Below, piece after piece: positions 18,766-27,955 of a stretch of DNA of 64,000 bases; the first letter of the stretch is position 1; every line of letters begins with the position of its first letter. The stretch is from FEB-22 sp003105195 (GTDB taxonomy: Bacteria > Pseudomonadota > Alphaproteobacteria > Rhizobiales > Xanthobacteraceae), in the NCBI GenBank assembly GCA_027493405.1, contig JAOSKV010000004.1, positions 12,491 through 76,490 of the forward strand. The letters are read 5' to 3'. Under the pieces are notes generated by a model, which saw nothing but the letters and a program-made list of their open reading frames with translations, did no database searches and was not told where the DNA came from. Made by a program: the position numbers and the translations under genes.

Positions 18766-18832
18766 GCGAGCAGTCCTTGGCGGTGCTCCAGCCGATGCCG
18801 GTGGACAAGCCGGTGACGACGACGCTGCGCAT
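18634..18832 (-). pseudogene. SDR family oxidoreductase, N-terminal part
   Basis: Starts MRSVVVTGLSTGIGWSTAKD at 18832 after AGGAG, the expected SDR N-terminus with the TGxxxGIG cofactor motif. A missing base near 18772 puts the following LLAGGFRVFGSVRRAGDAER in another frame. Its continuation is found at 17650 and below. Together the two parts make a full-length enzyme. Confidence 0.75.
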
Positions 18833-18905
18833 GGCAAGCTCCTGCCCAGCCGGCGCTCATGGTAGTACGGGCCCGGCGACATCCCGTGCTAGTGAGCGCG
18901 AGCGT

Positions 18906-18955
18906 GATCCATGACGCCGTGGGGCTCGCCGCATCTCACCACGGGGTCGTGGATC
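18906..18955. repeat. imperfect 17-base inverted repeat
   Basis: GATCCATGACGCCGTGG (18906-18922) pairs with CCACGGGGTCGTGGATC (18939-18955) at 15 of 17 positions around a 16-base loop. It lies in the 199-base gap beside the truncated ilvC and may be a dispersed intergenic palindrome. Confidence 0.5.
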
Positions 18956-18968
18956 CGGGGCTCGCACT

Positions 18969-18991
18969 CCATCTCGGTTTGCCCGAGATGG
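18969..18991 (-). terminator. hairpin downstream of ilvC
   Basis: CCATCTCGG (18969-18977) pairs perfectly with CCGAGATGG (18983-18991) around a 5-base loop, beyond the ilvC fragment on the minus strand. On that strand AGTGCGAGCC follows, without a T tract, so the terminator call is tentative. Confidence 0.35.
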
Positions 18992-19031
18992 ACAATCAAG
19001 AAGACGCAGGCCGGAAGGATCCGACCTGCGC

Positions 19032-19262
19032 TCATCCCGGCGCCCACTTGGCGGCCTCCGCCACCTCCATCACGGGGAGCTTCTCGCCCTCCGCCTTCTT
19101 GGCGGAGGCCGACCCCTTGCGCAGGGCGACCGCGACCTCCTTCACGCCGGAGTCGCGCAGGTTGAGGGCGTGGGCATGCCCCTGGCTGCCGTAGCCGATG
19201 ATCGCGACCTTCTTGCCCTTGATCAGGTTCAGGTCGGCATCGCGGTCGTAGTAAACGCGCAT
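19032..19262 (-). pseudogene. ilvC: ketol-acid reductoisomerase, N-terminal fragment
   Basis: 76 residues, MRVYYDRDADLNLIKGKKVA..., with the NADPH-binding GYGSQGHAHALNL, ALRKGSASAKKAEGEKLPVM and EAAKWA. The family is about 340 residues; everything after the Rossmann first half (including the metal-binding knotted domain) is missing. A stop comes two codons after the homology ends. A protein this short cannot work. It follows ilvB and ilvH on the same strand, as expected for the intact gene, and abuts the scrambled 17.65-19.03 kb stretch, so loss during assembly is likely. Confidence 0.85.
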
Positions 19263-19398
19263 TATCTTGTCCTCGCTCGGGCGACGCAGAAGGTCGCAAC
19301 CCCAACTTTTTTCGAGTGTCCCGGTTCGGCCCGGGGATGAAGGGAACGCCGCGTGCTTCTAGCCCATGACGCCGGAAGCTGGAAAGCGGTTTGGCGAC

Positions 19399-19950
19399 CT
19401 ACGAGCCCAGCCCGGCGGATCCCTCCGCCCTGCCCTGCATCCCCTCCGGCCCGCGGCCGATCGCGACCACGCCGGTGCGCGACACCTCGACCAGCCCGAG
19501 CGGCAGCATCAGGCCGACGAACTGGTCGATCTTGTCGCTGCGCCCCGTGATCTCGAACACGAAGCTCTCGGTGGTGGCGTCGATCACCCGCGCCCGGAAG
19601 GCGTCGGCGAGCCGCAGCGCCTCCACCCGGTGGTCGCCCCTGCCGCGCACCTTCACCATGGCGAGCTCGCGCTCGATGGTCGCGCCGTGCACCGTCAGGT
19701 CGACCACCCGGTGCACCGGGACGAGCCGCTCCAGCTGGTTGCGGATCTGCTCGATCACCATGGGCGTGCCGGTGGTCACGATGGTGATGCGCGAGAGGTG
19801 CTTCTCGTGCTCGGTCTCCGACACGGTGAGCGAGTCGATGTTGTAGCCGCGCCCCGAGAACAGCCCGATCACGCGGGCGAGCACGCCGGGCTCGTTGTCG
19901 ACCAGCACCGCCAGCGTGTGGCGTTCGGTAGGCTCGTTCTTCATCAGCAT
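19399..19950 (-). CDS. ilvH: acetolactate synthase small (regulatory) subunit
   Basis: 183 residues. The N-terminal ACT domain is clear (HTLAVLVDNEPGVLARVIGLFSGRGYNIDSL), followed by the ALS_ss C-terminal domain (IDATTESFVFEITGRSDKID). It binds valine and regulates the catalytic subunit encoded 42 bases upstream. Length is normal (about 160-190). Confidence 0.95.
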   Translation of the reverse strand: MLMKNEPTERHTLAVLVDNEPGVLARVIGLFSGRGYNIDSLTVSETEHEKHLSRITIVTTGTPMVIEQIRNQLERLVPVHRVVDLTVHGATIERELAMVKVRGRGDHRVEALRLADAFRARVIDATTESFVFEITGRSDKIDQFVGLMLPLGLVEVSRTGVVAIGRGPEGMQGRAEGSAGLGS

Positions 19951-19992
19951 GACGATACTCGCGTGAACGGGTGTCCGTGCGAACCGATCGGC

Positions 19993-21753
19993 TCACACCA
20001 TGATCTTGCCTTCGTCGGACACGTGCATGTCCTCCGGACCGGCGCTGTCGCCGAGGATCATCTCGTTGTGGGCGCGCCCGCCCGGGATCATCGGGAAGCA
20101 GTTCTCGTTCTGGTCGACCACGCAGTCGAAGATCACCGGCTTGTCGACGTCGATCATCTCCTTGATCGCGCGGTCGAGGTCGCCCGGCTTCTCGCAGCGG
20201 ATGCCGACCGCGTGATAGGCCTCGGCGAGCTTCACGAAGTCGGGCAGCGCGTGGCTGTAGCTCTCGGAATAGCGCCCGCCGTGCAGGAGTTCCTGCCACT
20301 GGCGCACCATGCCCATGTACTGGTTGTTGAGGATGAAGATCTTGATCGGCAGCCGGTACTGCACGGCGGTCGACATCTCCTGCATGGTCATCAGCACCGA
20401 GGCCTCGCCCGCGATGTCGATCACCAGCGACTTCGGATGCGCGAGCTGCACGCCGACCGCGGCCGGCAGGCCGTAGCCCATGGTGCCGAGGCCGCCCGAG
20501 GTCATCCAGCGGTTCGGCTCCTCGAAGCGGAAGAACTGCGCCGCCCACATCTGGTGCTGGCCGACCTCGGTCGTGATGTAGCAGTCGCGGTCGCGGGTCG
20601 CCTCGTAGAGGCGCTGGATCGCGTATTGCGGCTTGATCACCTCGTTCGAGGGCCGGTAGGCGAGCGAGTTGCGCGCGCGCCACTTGTCGATCTGGCCCCA
20701 CCAGGCGCCGAGCGCCTTCTTGTCGACCTGCGCCCCGGAGGAGCGCCACAGCCGGATGATGTCCTCCAGCACGTGGCCGCAGTCGCCGACGATGCCGATG
20801 TCGACCTTGACGTTCTTGTTGATCGAGGACGGGTCGATGTCGATGTGGATGCGCTTGGAGCCGGGCGAGAAGGCGTCGAGCCGCCCCGTGATGCGGTCGT
20901 CGAAGCGCGCGCCGACGCACAGCATGACGTCGCAGCCGTGCATCGTCATGTTGGCTTCGTAGGTGCCGTGCATGCCGAGCATGCCGAGCCATTGCGGGTT
21001 GGCGGCCGGGAACGCGCCGAGGCCCATCAGGGTGGAGGTGATCGGGAAGCCCGTGAGCGCCACCAGCTCGCGCAGCAGGTGGCCGGCCTCGCGCCCCGAA
21101 TTGATCACCCCGCCGCCCGAATAGATCACGGGGCGCTTGGCGCCCGCGATCAGCTCGACCGCGGCCTTGATCTTCTCGATGTCGCCCTTGAGCTTCGGGC
21201 GGTAGGTCTTGTGCTGGACGTTCTTCGGGCCCGCATAGGCGCCGGTCGCGAACTGGACGTCCTTGGGGATGTCGACCACCACCGGGCCGGGCCGGCCGTT
21301 GGCCGCCACGTAGAACGCCTCGTGCAGCACGCGCGAGAGGTCGTTGACGTTCTTGACCAGGTAGTTGTGCTTGGTGCAAGGGCGCGTGATCCCGACCGTG
21401 TCGCATTCCTGGAAGGCGTCGTTGCCGATCAGGTGGGTCGCGACCTGCCCGGTGAGGCAGACGATCGGAATCGAGTCCATCAGCGCGTCGGTCAGGCCCG
21501 TCACCGCATTGGTGGCGCCGGGACCCGAGGTCACCAGCACGCAGCCGACCTTGCCGGTCGAGCGCGCATAGCCCTCCGCCGCGTGCACCGCGCCCTGCTC
21601 GTGGCGCACCAGGATGTGCCTGATCTTCTCCTGCTGGAAGATCGCGTCGTAGATCGGCAGCACCGCGCCGCCCGGATAGCCGAAGATCACCTCGACGCCC
21701 TGGTCCATGAGCGCCTGGACCACCATTTCGGCGCCCGTCATGGTACGTGCCAT
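19993..21753 (-). CDS. ilvB: acetolactate synthase large (catalytic) subunit
   Basis: 586 residues from MARTMTGAEMVVQALMDQG. It condenses pyruvate with pyruvate or 2-ketobutyrate in isoleucine/valine/leucine synthesis. The catalytic Glu lies in VRHEQGAVHAAEGYAR. FAD/ThDP domains follow, ending with NNQYMGMVRQWQELLHGGRY. One oddity: the ThDP metal motif, usually IAGDAS or GDG, reads IAGEAS here, with Glu at residue 450 (codon 20404-20406) instead of Asp. The start at 21753 matches the family; a frame back to 21882 exists but is not conserved in type. Confidence 0.94.
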   Translation of the reverse strand: MARTMTGAEMVVQALMDQGVEVIFGYPGGAVLPIYDAIFQQEKIRHILVRHEQGAVHAAEGYARSTGKVGCVLVTSGPGATNAVTGLTDALMDSIPIVCLTGQVATHLIGNDAFQECDTVGITRPCTKHNYLVKNVNDLSRVLHEAFYVAANGRPGPVVVDIPKDVQFATGAYAGPKNVQHKTYRPKLKGDIEKIKAAVELIAGAKRPVIYSGGGVINSGREAGHLLRELVALTGFPITSTLMGLGAFPAANPQWLGMLGMHGTYEANMTMHGCDVMLCVGARFDDRITGRLDAFSPGSKRIHIDIDPSSINKNVKVDIGIVGDCGHVLEDIIRLWRSSGAQVDKKALGAWWGQIDKWRARNSLAYRPSNEVIKPQYAIQRLYEATRDRDCYITTEVGQHQMWAAQFFRFEEPNRWMTSGGLGTMGYGLPAAVGVQLAHPKSLVIDIAGEASVLMTMQEMSTAVQYRLPIKIFILNNQYMGMVRQWQELLHGGRYSESYSHALPDFVKLAEAYHAVGIRCEKPGDLDRAIKEMIDVDKPVIFDCVVDQNENCFPMIPGGRAHNEMILGDSAGPEDMHVSDEGKIMV

Positions 21754-23256
21754 TGCCAACCGAAAGATCACGCGCGCGGGGCACGGCTGGGCGGAACTAA
21801 GGGGCGGGTCAAGGCGATTGAACAAAAGATACGAAATTCCAGCAACATTTCCATTTCGTGCGTGCTTATCCGTTCCACGCAATCATATTGCTTGCCGCTT
21901 GGCGTACTGGGGTCTCGGCTGCGGCAGCGACGCCTGCTCGCCGGGAGGTCGCGGCCGATCGGCAATGTCGGATCGAGCCCCAGCGCCTCGAGTTGCACAC
22001 CTCATCGAGGGCGCCCTGCTGCATATACAAAGCGTGACAAACGGCTAGAGATGAGACCAGGCCAAAAGCCCATCCGCACCTCCAGGCGCGGACGATGCGT
22101 GGTGTGCGCAGGCGCGCCATGTCGTATCGCGGGCAGGGCGATGGGCGCCCCTTCCGCGCGCCAAGGCACCTCCTGCGGTATGCCGGGTATCGGGGAGAGC
22201 CCTCGACAGCGGAAGAGAGGCCGGTGCCGCCGAGATGATGCCCGCGTTGCGCCTCGCGACCCGGGACGTCGAGGTCGGCCGACGCCCCGCCGAACCCCTT
22301 TTAAAGCTATTAGGGGCCACCGGGTCGAGTTAACACTCCCATGATTGCCGCATCCTCGAATCTTCAAGCCACGAAATCCGCCGTTAAAATGATGATCAAA
22401 AGCAAAAGAGAGGTGGGCCGACCACGTGAGTCACCCCCAAACGATCATGGCAAGCAAAACCACCTCGAAGTATGCAGAAAGGTAGAGGCCCAAGACAGTC
22501 AAAGGGCCGTCAAAATTCCCATTAGGTTATTCGCCCTGTTGTATCTGAGCCTGATCACAGGTTGAGAACCGTTGGGTTGACCCTGGGTCGAGACACTAAA
22601 AAGAAATCGAGGTTGCGTGGTTGAAGAGGGAGGGCGGGATAGGCGGACGGTGGATTTGAGCGCGATGCGCAGCCCAGGAAGCTGAAAGGCGCCGCGCCTT
22701 CACGATCAAAATTCGCTGTGGGAAGGGGGAGATGGCGTCAGTCTCCACCATCGAAAAGGTCGAGGATGCCTCTATAAGCTAACGGCGAGGTGGCGGTGTG
22801 TGGATCTGATAGGTTATTAAAAAATTTAAGGCATCAGGATATTTTGAGGTGAGTGACCACCTCATCGTATAAGCCTCCTGCAAGGCCACGATTGCCGAGC
22901 ATGATGAGTTGATTAAGTGAGCCGCGCGGAGCGCGAGGTGCGCAGGATCGCGAATCACGCGGAAAGAGGCGATCGAGGGCCTGAAGCGGGGATACGATCG
23001 CCTTCCTGCTCGATGGTCTGCGCCATGGCCGGCTGGGCGCCAGCCCACATCAGCAGGAGCAGTGGCACGCCGACTCCGGCGCCGCCGCCCGCCAGCCGCA
23101 CCGAAGTTGTCCGCCACGCGAGGGCGCCGAGCCATGCTCGCTCCCAGTTCGCCATTCACTGACCGTAGGGATGGGGGTAATGAAAATCACGATTTTCCAA
23201 ACCATATCCCGTGGAGATGTTATCACTCAGTGAATAATTGTCATGAGAGAAATAAG
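21754..23256. other. 1.5 kb region without a convincing gene
   Basis: Between ilvB and the DUF155 gene. From about 22330 to 22900 the base composition is clearly richer in A+T than the neighbours. Short frames exist (22341-22565 plus; 22955-23155 minus), but only the latter has protein character. No tRNA, rRNA, IS ends or clear terminator was seen. Confidence 0.5.
22955..23155 (-). CDS. possible small secreted protein or 5' gene remnant
   Basis: 66 codons. The segment GVGVPLLLLMWAGAQPAMAQ looks like the hydrophobic core and AMA cleavage site of a signal peptide. The mature tail is only about 16 residues, there is no good ribosome site, and no family is recognised. It may be the leftover start of a lost gene. 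Confidence 0.25.
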   Translation of the reverse strand: MANWERAWLGALAWRTTSVRLAGGGAGVGVPLLLLMWAGAQPAMAQTIEQEGDRIPASGPRSPLSA

Positions 23257-24084
23257 GTGGAACAAGGTGGGCGCCAGGACCCGGCGCCGCGGCGTCCATT
23301 GCCCGGCACGCCCGTCCGCGTGCTGCTGCTGGGCGAGCGGCTGGACACGGCCGGCCTCGAGCGCAGCGACGTGATCGCCGCGACCCCGCTCGCCTTCCGG
23401 GTCGGCGAGGGCGGCTTCGCGGTGCTGTTCCGCTACGGCGTCGCGGTGCTGGTCGGGCTCACCCCGCTCGCCGAGGACGAGGTGCTGCGCACCCTGCGCC
23501 CGCGCATCCACATGCCGTTCGACAAGGTCGAGGCCGAGAGCGCGGTCATCGAGATCGCTCCCGGGGCCGAGGACCAGGTGCTGCCGGGTGGGCCGATCTC
23601 GGTGCGCGACCTCGCGCCGGCGCGCCTGCTGGTGATCGCCGACGTGCTCGCCAAGAACGTCGCGCTCGGCCGCGACGAGCGCGAGGTGAGCCGGGTGTTC
23701 GAGGTGATCGAGCCGTTCGCGGCCGAGCTCGCCCGCTCGGGCCGCTCGCCCAAGAACCGGCGCGAGATGCTGCGCACCATCGGCCAGGCGCTGCTGGTGC
23801 ATCACCGGATGTCCGGGCGCGTCGAGGTGGAGGAGAAGCCGGACGTGCTCTGGGACAATCCGCAGCTCGAGCGCCTGTTCGCGCGCCTCGCCGACGAGTA
23901 CGAGCTCAAGGAGCGCGCCTCCGGCGTCACCCGCAAGCTGCGCGTGATCGACGAGACGGCGCGCGCGCTGACCGACCTGATCGACACCGAGCGCAGCATC
24001 CGCCTCGAGGCCACGATCGTGCTCCTGATCGTGGTGGAGGTGCTGGTCACCTTCTACGAGCTGTTCTTCCGCGCCCGGCATTGA
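23257..24084 (+). CDS. RMD1/YagE family (DUF155) protein
   Basis: 275 residues if the GTG at 23257 is used; no ATG fits the family start. Central motifs are ADVLAKNVALGRDEREVSRVFE and the hallmark WDNPQLERLFARLADEYELK. A C-terminal membrane segment, ATIVLLIVVEVLVTFYELFF, ends the chain. Fungal relatives (RMD1, RMD8) are of poorly known, partly mitochondrial function; the bacterial role is unknown. Its end overlaps the end of the convergent miaA by 38 bases. Confidence 0.8.
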   Translation: MEQGGRQDPAPRRPLPGTPVRVLLLGERLDTAGLERSDVIAATPLAFRVGEGGFAVLFRYGVAVLVGLTPLAEDEVLRTLRPRIHMPFDKVEAESAVIEIAPGAEDQVLPGGPISVRDLAPARLLVIADVLAKNVALGRDEREVSRVFEVIEPFAAELARSGRSPKNRREMLRTIGQALLVHHRMSGRVEVEEKPDVLWDNPQLERLFARLADEYELKERASGVTRKLRVIDETARALTDLIDTERSIRLEATIVLLIVVEVLVTFYELFFRARH

Positions 24085-24982
24085 GCGCGGCCAGCACCGC
24101 GTCGCGCGCAGCCTCGGGCGCGAGCCAGGCGAAGCCCGGCAGCTGATGGCGGAACCAGGTGAACTGGCGCTTGGCGTAGTTGCGCGTGTCCTGCTGCGCG
24201 CCCGCGGCCGCCGCGGCGAGCGTGATCTCTCCCGTCAGGTGCCGGATCAGCCAGGGCACCCCGTGCGCCTTCATGGCGGGCAGCCGCGCATCGAGACCGC
24301 GGGCCGCGAGCGCCCGCACCTCCGCGAGGGCGCCCGCCTCCAGCATCGCGGCGAAGCGCGCATCGATGCGGCGATAGAGCTCGGCGCGGTCGATGTCGAG
24401 AAACACCGCCACGGCCTGCGCGGGGTCGAGGATCGCGGGCAGCCCGTCGCGGTGCCAGTCGACGAGCGGCCGACCGGTCGCCTCGACGACCTCCAGGGCG
24501 CGGGCGATCCGTGTGCGGTCGGCGGGGTTGAGGCGGGTGCCGGCCTCCGGATCGCGCCGCGCGAGCTCGGCATGCAGCGCCGCCGGTCCCTCCGCCTCGA
24601 GGCGCGCGCGCACGCGCGCGCGCGTCTCGGCCGGGACCGGCGGCACCGCCGCGAGCCCGCGCGTCAGCGCCTTGAAGTAGAGGCCGGTGCCGCCCGCGAG
24701 GATCGGCACGCGCCCGGCCGCCCGCGCCTCGGCGACCGCCGGCGCGACGTCGGCGAGCCAGCGGCCGACCGAGTAGTTCTCGGCCGCGTCCACGTGGCCG
24801 TAGAGCCGGTGCGGCGCCTGCGTCTCCTCCTCGGCGGTGGGCCGCGCCGTGATGACGCGCAGGTCGCGATAGACCTGCATGGCGTCGGCATTGATCACCG
24901 TGCCGCCGAGCGCGCGCGCCAGCGCGAGCGCCAGCGCGGACTTGCCGCTCGCGGTCGGCCCTGCGATAAGCACCGCCCGCAC
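24047..24982 (-). CDS. miaA: tRNA dimethylallyltransferase
   Basis: 311 residues. It transfers a dimethylallyl group to A37 of tRNAs reading UNN codons. The P-loop LIAGPTASGKSALALAL is at the N-terminus; INADAMQVYRDLRVITARPT, GGTGLYFKALTRGL and NYAKRQFTWFR are family blocks. A GTG start at 24982 is preferred because GAAGGG lies six bases before it; the ATG at 25003 would overlap the serB start. Its 3' end overlaps the DUF155 gene. Confidence 0.94.
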   Translation of the reverse strand: MRAVLIAGPTASGKSALALALARALGGTVINADAMQVYRDLRVITARPTAEEETQAPHRLYGHVDAAENYSVGRWLADVAPAVAEARAAGRVPILAGGTGLYFKALTRGLAAVPPVPAETRARVRARLEAEGPAALHAELARRDPEAGTRLNPADRTRIARALEVVEATGRPLVDWHRDGLPAILDPAQAVAVFLDIDRAELYRRIDARFAAMLEAGALAEVRALAARGLDARLPAMKAHGVPWLIRHLTGEITLAAAAAGAQQDTRNYAKRQFTWFRHQLPGFAWLAPEAARDAVLAALNAGRGRTARRR

Positions 24983-24994
24983 CGCAGGCCCTTC

Positions 24995-25900
<906 letters not shown>

Positions 25901-26012
25901 GGTGGCCGTGTCACGAGCGACGTCGGCGTCATCCGCCGGGCCAGCATCGTAAGCCTCCGTGTCTCCCCACGACTCCGTGTCGCGAAAGCCGGCCCGGGCC
26001 CGGCCGCGCAGG

Positions 26013-26042
26013 AAAAAAGAGGGACGGCCGCGGCCGTCCCTC
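26013..26042 (-). terminator. strong intrinsic terminator after degP
   Basis: A perfect 12-base stem, GAGGGACGGCCG/CGGCCGTCCCTC (26019-26042), is followed on the minus strand by six T (26013-26018). It lies 43 bases after the Do protease stop and closes the thyA-to-degP gene series. Confidence 0.85.
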
Positions 26043-26084
26043 GTGTCCTCCGCGTCCTTCGCGTCCTCCGCGACGGCGGCGACG

Positions 26085-27572
26085 CTACTGCAGCGAGAGC
26101 GCGACGAAGCGCACCTCGCCGGTGCCGTTGGAGATCAGCAGCAGCGCCGACTTGCGCCCGGCCTTCTTGAGGTCGTCGATGCGCTTCTGCACGTCGGTGG
26201 CGTTCTCGACCTGCTCCTGGGCGATCTCGACGATCACGTCGCCGGCGGTGAGCCGCTTGTCGGCGGCCGCCGAGCCGGCCTCGACGCCGGTGATCACCAC
26301 GCCCTTGATCGAGTCCTTGATCTTGTAGCGCTCGCGCAGCTCCTTGCTCATGTTGGCGAGCTCGAGGCCGAGCGCCTTCTGCACCACCGACTTGTCGGGC
26401 GCCGGCTGGTCGGTGCGCGCCGCGACCGGCTGCGGGGTGTCCTCGAGCCGCCCGAGCTTCACGGTCTTCTGCTCTTCCTTGCCCTTGCGGACCACCACCA
26501 CGGGCACGTCCTTGCCGACCGGCGTCTCCGCGACGATCTTCGGCAGGTCGCGCATCTCCTTGATGTCCCGGCCGTCGAACTTGACGATCACGTCGCCGGG
26601 CTCGATCCCGGCGGGCTTCGCCGGCCCCTTGTCGTCGACGCCCGCGACCAGCGCGCCGCGCGCCGGCTTCAGCCCGAGGCTCTCGGCGATCTCGTCGGTG
26701 ACCTGCTGGATGCGCACGCCGAGCCAGCCGCGGCGGATCTCGCCGAACTCGCGCAGCTGCTGGATCACCCCGATCGCGGTCTTGGCCGGCACCGCGAAGC
26801 CGATGCCGATCGATCCGCCCGAGGGCGAGATGATCGCGGTGTTGACGCCGATCACCTCGCCGTCGAGGTTGAACAGCGGGCCGCCGGAATTGCCGCGATT
26901 GATGGCGGCGTCGGTCTGGATGTAGTTGTCGTAGGGTCCCGAATTGATGTCGCGGTTGCGCGCCGAGACGATGCCGGCCGAGACCGAGCCGCCGAGGCTG
27001 AAGGGATTGCCGATGGCGATCACCCACTCGCCGAGCCGCAGCCGGTCGGAGTCGCCGAACTTCACGGCCTTGAGCGGCTTGTCGGAGACCACCTTGAGCA
27101 GCGCCAGGTCGGTCTTCTGATCCTTGCCGAGGATCTCGGCCCTGAGCTTGCTGCCGTCGTTGAACACCACGTTGATCTCGTCGGCGTCGGAGATCACGTG
27201 GTTGTTGGTGACCACGAGGCCGGAGGGATCGATCACGAATCCGGAGCCGAGCGAGTTGACGCGGCGCGGACTGCGCTCGCGGTTCTGGTTGTCGCCCTGC
27301 CCGCGCCGGTTCTTGAAGAACTCCTCGAAGAACTCCTCGAAGGGCGAGCCCGGCGGCAGCTGCGGGGTCTGGCCGCCCGGCCGCGCCGCGACCTTCTGCG
27401 AGGTCGAGATGTTGACCACGGCGTCGATCACGGCCTCGGACACGTCGGCGATCTTTTCCGGACCGCGGGCCGCGGCGAGGGTGGGAGCGAGGGTGACGAG
27501 CATCGCGGTCGCAGCCGCAGCGAGCATGGAACCGCGGGCGGAGCCGCCGAGGGAAGCAAGAGTGCCGGCCAT
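26085..27572 (-). CDS. Do family serine endopeptidase (DegP/MucD-type)
   Basis: 495 residues. The signal sequence ends at APTLAAARG. Trypsin-like domain: His in VVTNNHVI, Asp in KTDLALLKV, Ser in RGNSGGPLF. Two PDZ domains follow (RRGWLGVRIQQVTDEIAESL and the C-terminal one at ELRERYKIKDSIKGVVITGV). It degrades or refolds damaged envelope proteins in the periplasm. AGGAG lies 10 bases before the start at 27572. It is the last gene of the hflK-hflC-DUF2065 series, 175 bases after DUF2065. Confidence 0.94.
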   Translation of the reverse strand: MAGTLASLGGSARGSMLAAAATAMLVTLAPTLAAARGPEKIADVSEAVIDAVVNISTSQKVAARPGGQTPQLPPGSPFEEFFEEFFKNRRGQGDNQNRERSPRRVNSLGSGFVIDPSGLVVTNNHVISDADEINVVFNDGSKLRAEILGKDQKTDLALLKVVSDKPLKAVKFGDSDRLRLGEWVIAIGNPFSLGGSVSAGIVSARNRDINSGPYDNYIQTDAAINRGNSGGPLFNLDGEVIGVNTAIISPSGGSIGIGFAVPAKTAIGVIQQLREFGEIRRGWLGVRIQQVTDEIAESLGLKPARGALVAGVDDKGPAKPAGIEPGDVIVKFDGRDIKEMRDLPKIVAETPVGKDVPVVVVRKGKEEQKTVKLGRLEDTPQPVAARTDQPAPDKSVVQKALGLELANMSKELRERYKIKDSIKGVVITGVEAGSAAADKRLTAGDVIVEIAQEQVENATDVQKRIDDLKKAGRKSALLLISNGTGEVRFVALSLQ

Positions 27573-27747
27573 GGGCGTGGGGTCTCCTGGAGGAGGATTC
27601 GGCCGCGACAGTGCTCCCGCCGCGGAATCGGCGCAAGGGCGCGCGTCGCCGCGCCTCGCGCCGCACCGGACATAAGTGCCGGATTGGGGCGGAAAAGCGA
27701 CTGGCGCAACGTCCGCCGGCCGCGCCGTCACGGGGATGTGAGGGCGG

Positions 27748-27933
27748 TCAGCCGCGCACCAGCCAGACGATCACGAGCCCGACCAGAGCCGAGCCGATGC
27801 CGATCACCCGCAAGGGCCCCTCGGGGGCCTCCAGCACGTGCATCATGGCGCGCTTGGCGGCCGAGGGGCTCGCCGCGAAGACGAGCCCCTCGATCACGAA
27901 CACGAGGCCGAGGGCGACGAGGAAGTCCGACAT
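27748..27933 (-). CDS. DUF2065 family small membrane protein
   Basis: 61 residues with two membrane helices (FLVALGLVFVIEGLVFAASP and VIGIGSALVGLVIVWLVRG). This YjeT-like family regularly sits beside hflC. Function unknown; a role with the HflKC membrane complex is a guess from context. It lies 22 bases after hflC. Confidence 0.82.
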   Translation of the reverse strand: MSDFLVALGLVFVIEGLVFAASPSAAKRAMMHVLEAPEGPLRVIGIGSALVGLVIVWLVRG

Positions 27934-27955
27934 GGGCGCCCCAAGGCCGGCCGGG

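Noticed and set aside
21768..21854. Short minus-strand ORF before ilvB with several Leu/Ile/Val codons, a possible ilv leader peptide
   Set aside because: The branched-chain codons are scattered, and no competing hairpins or terminator lie between it and ilvB.
22341..22565. 74-codon plus-strand frame in the AT-rich gap
   Set aside because: No ribosome site, no recognised domain and no supporting context.
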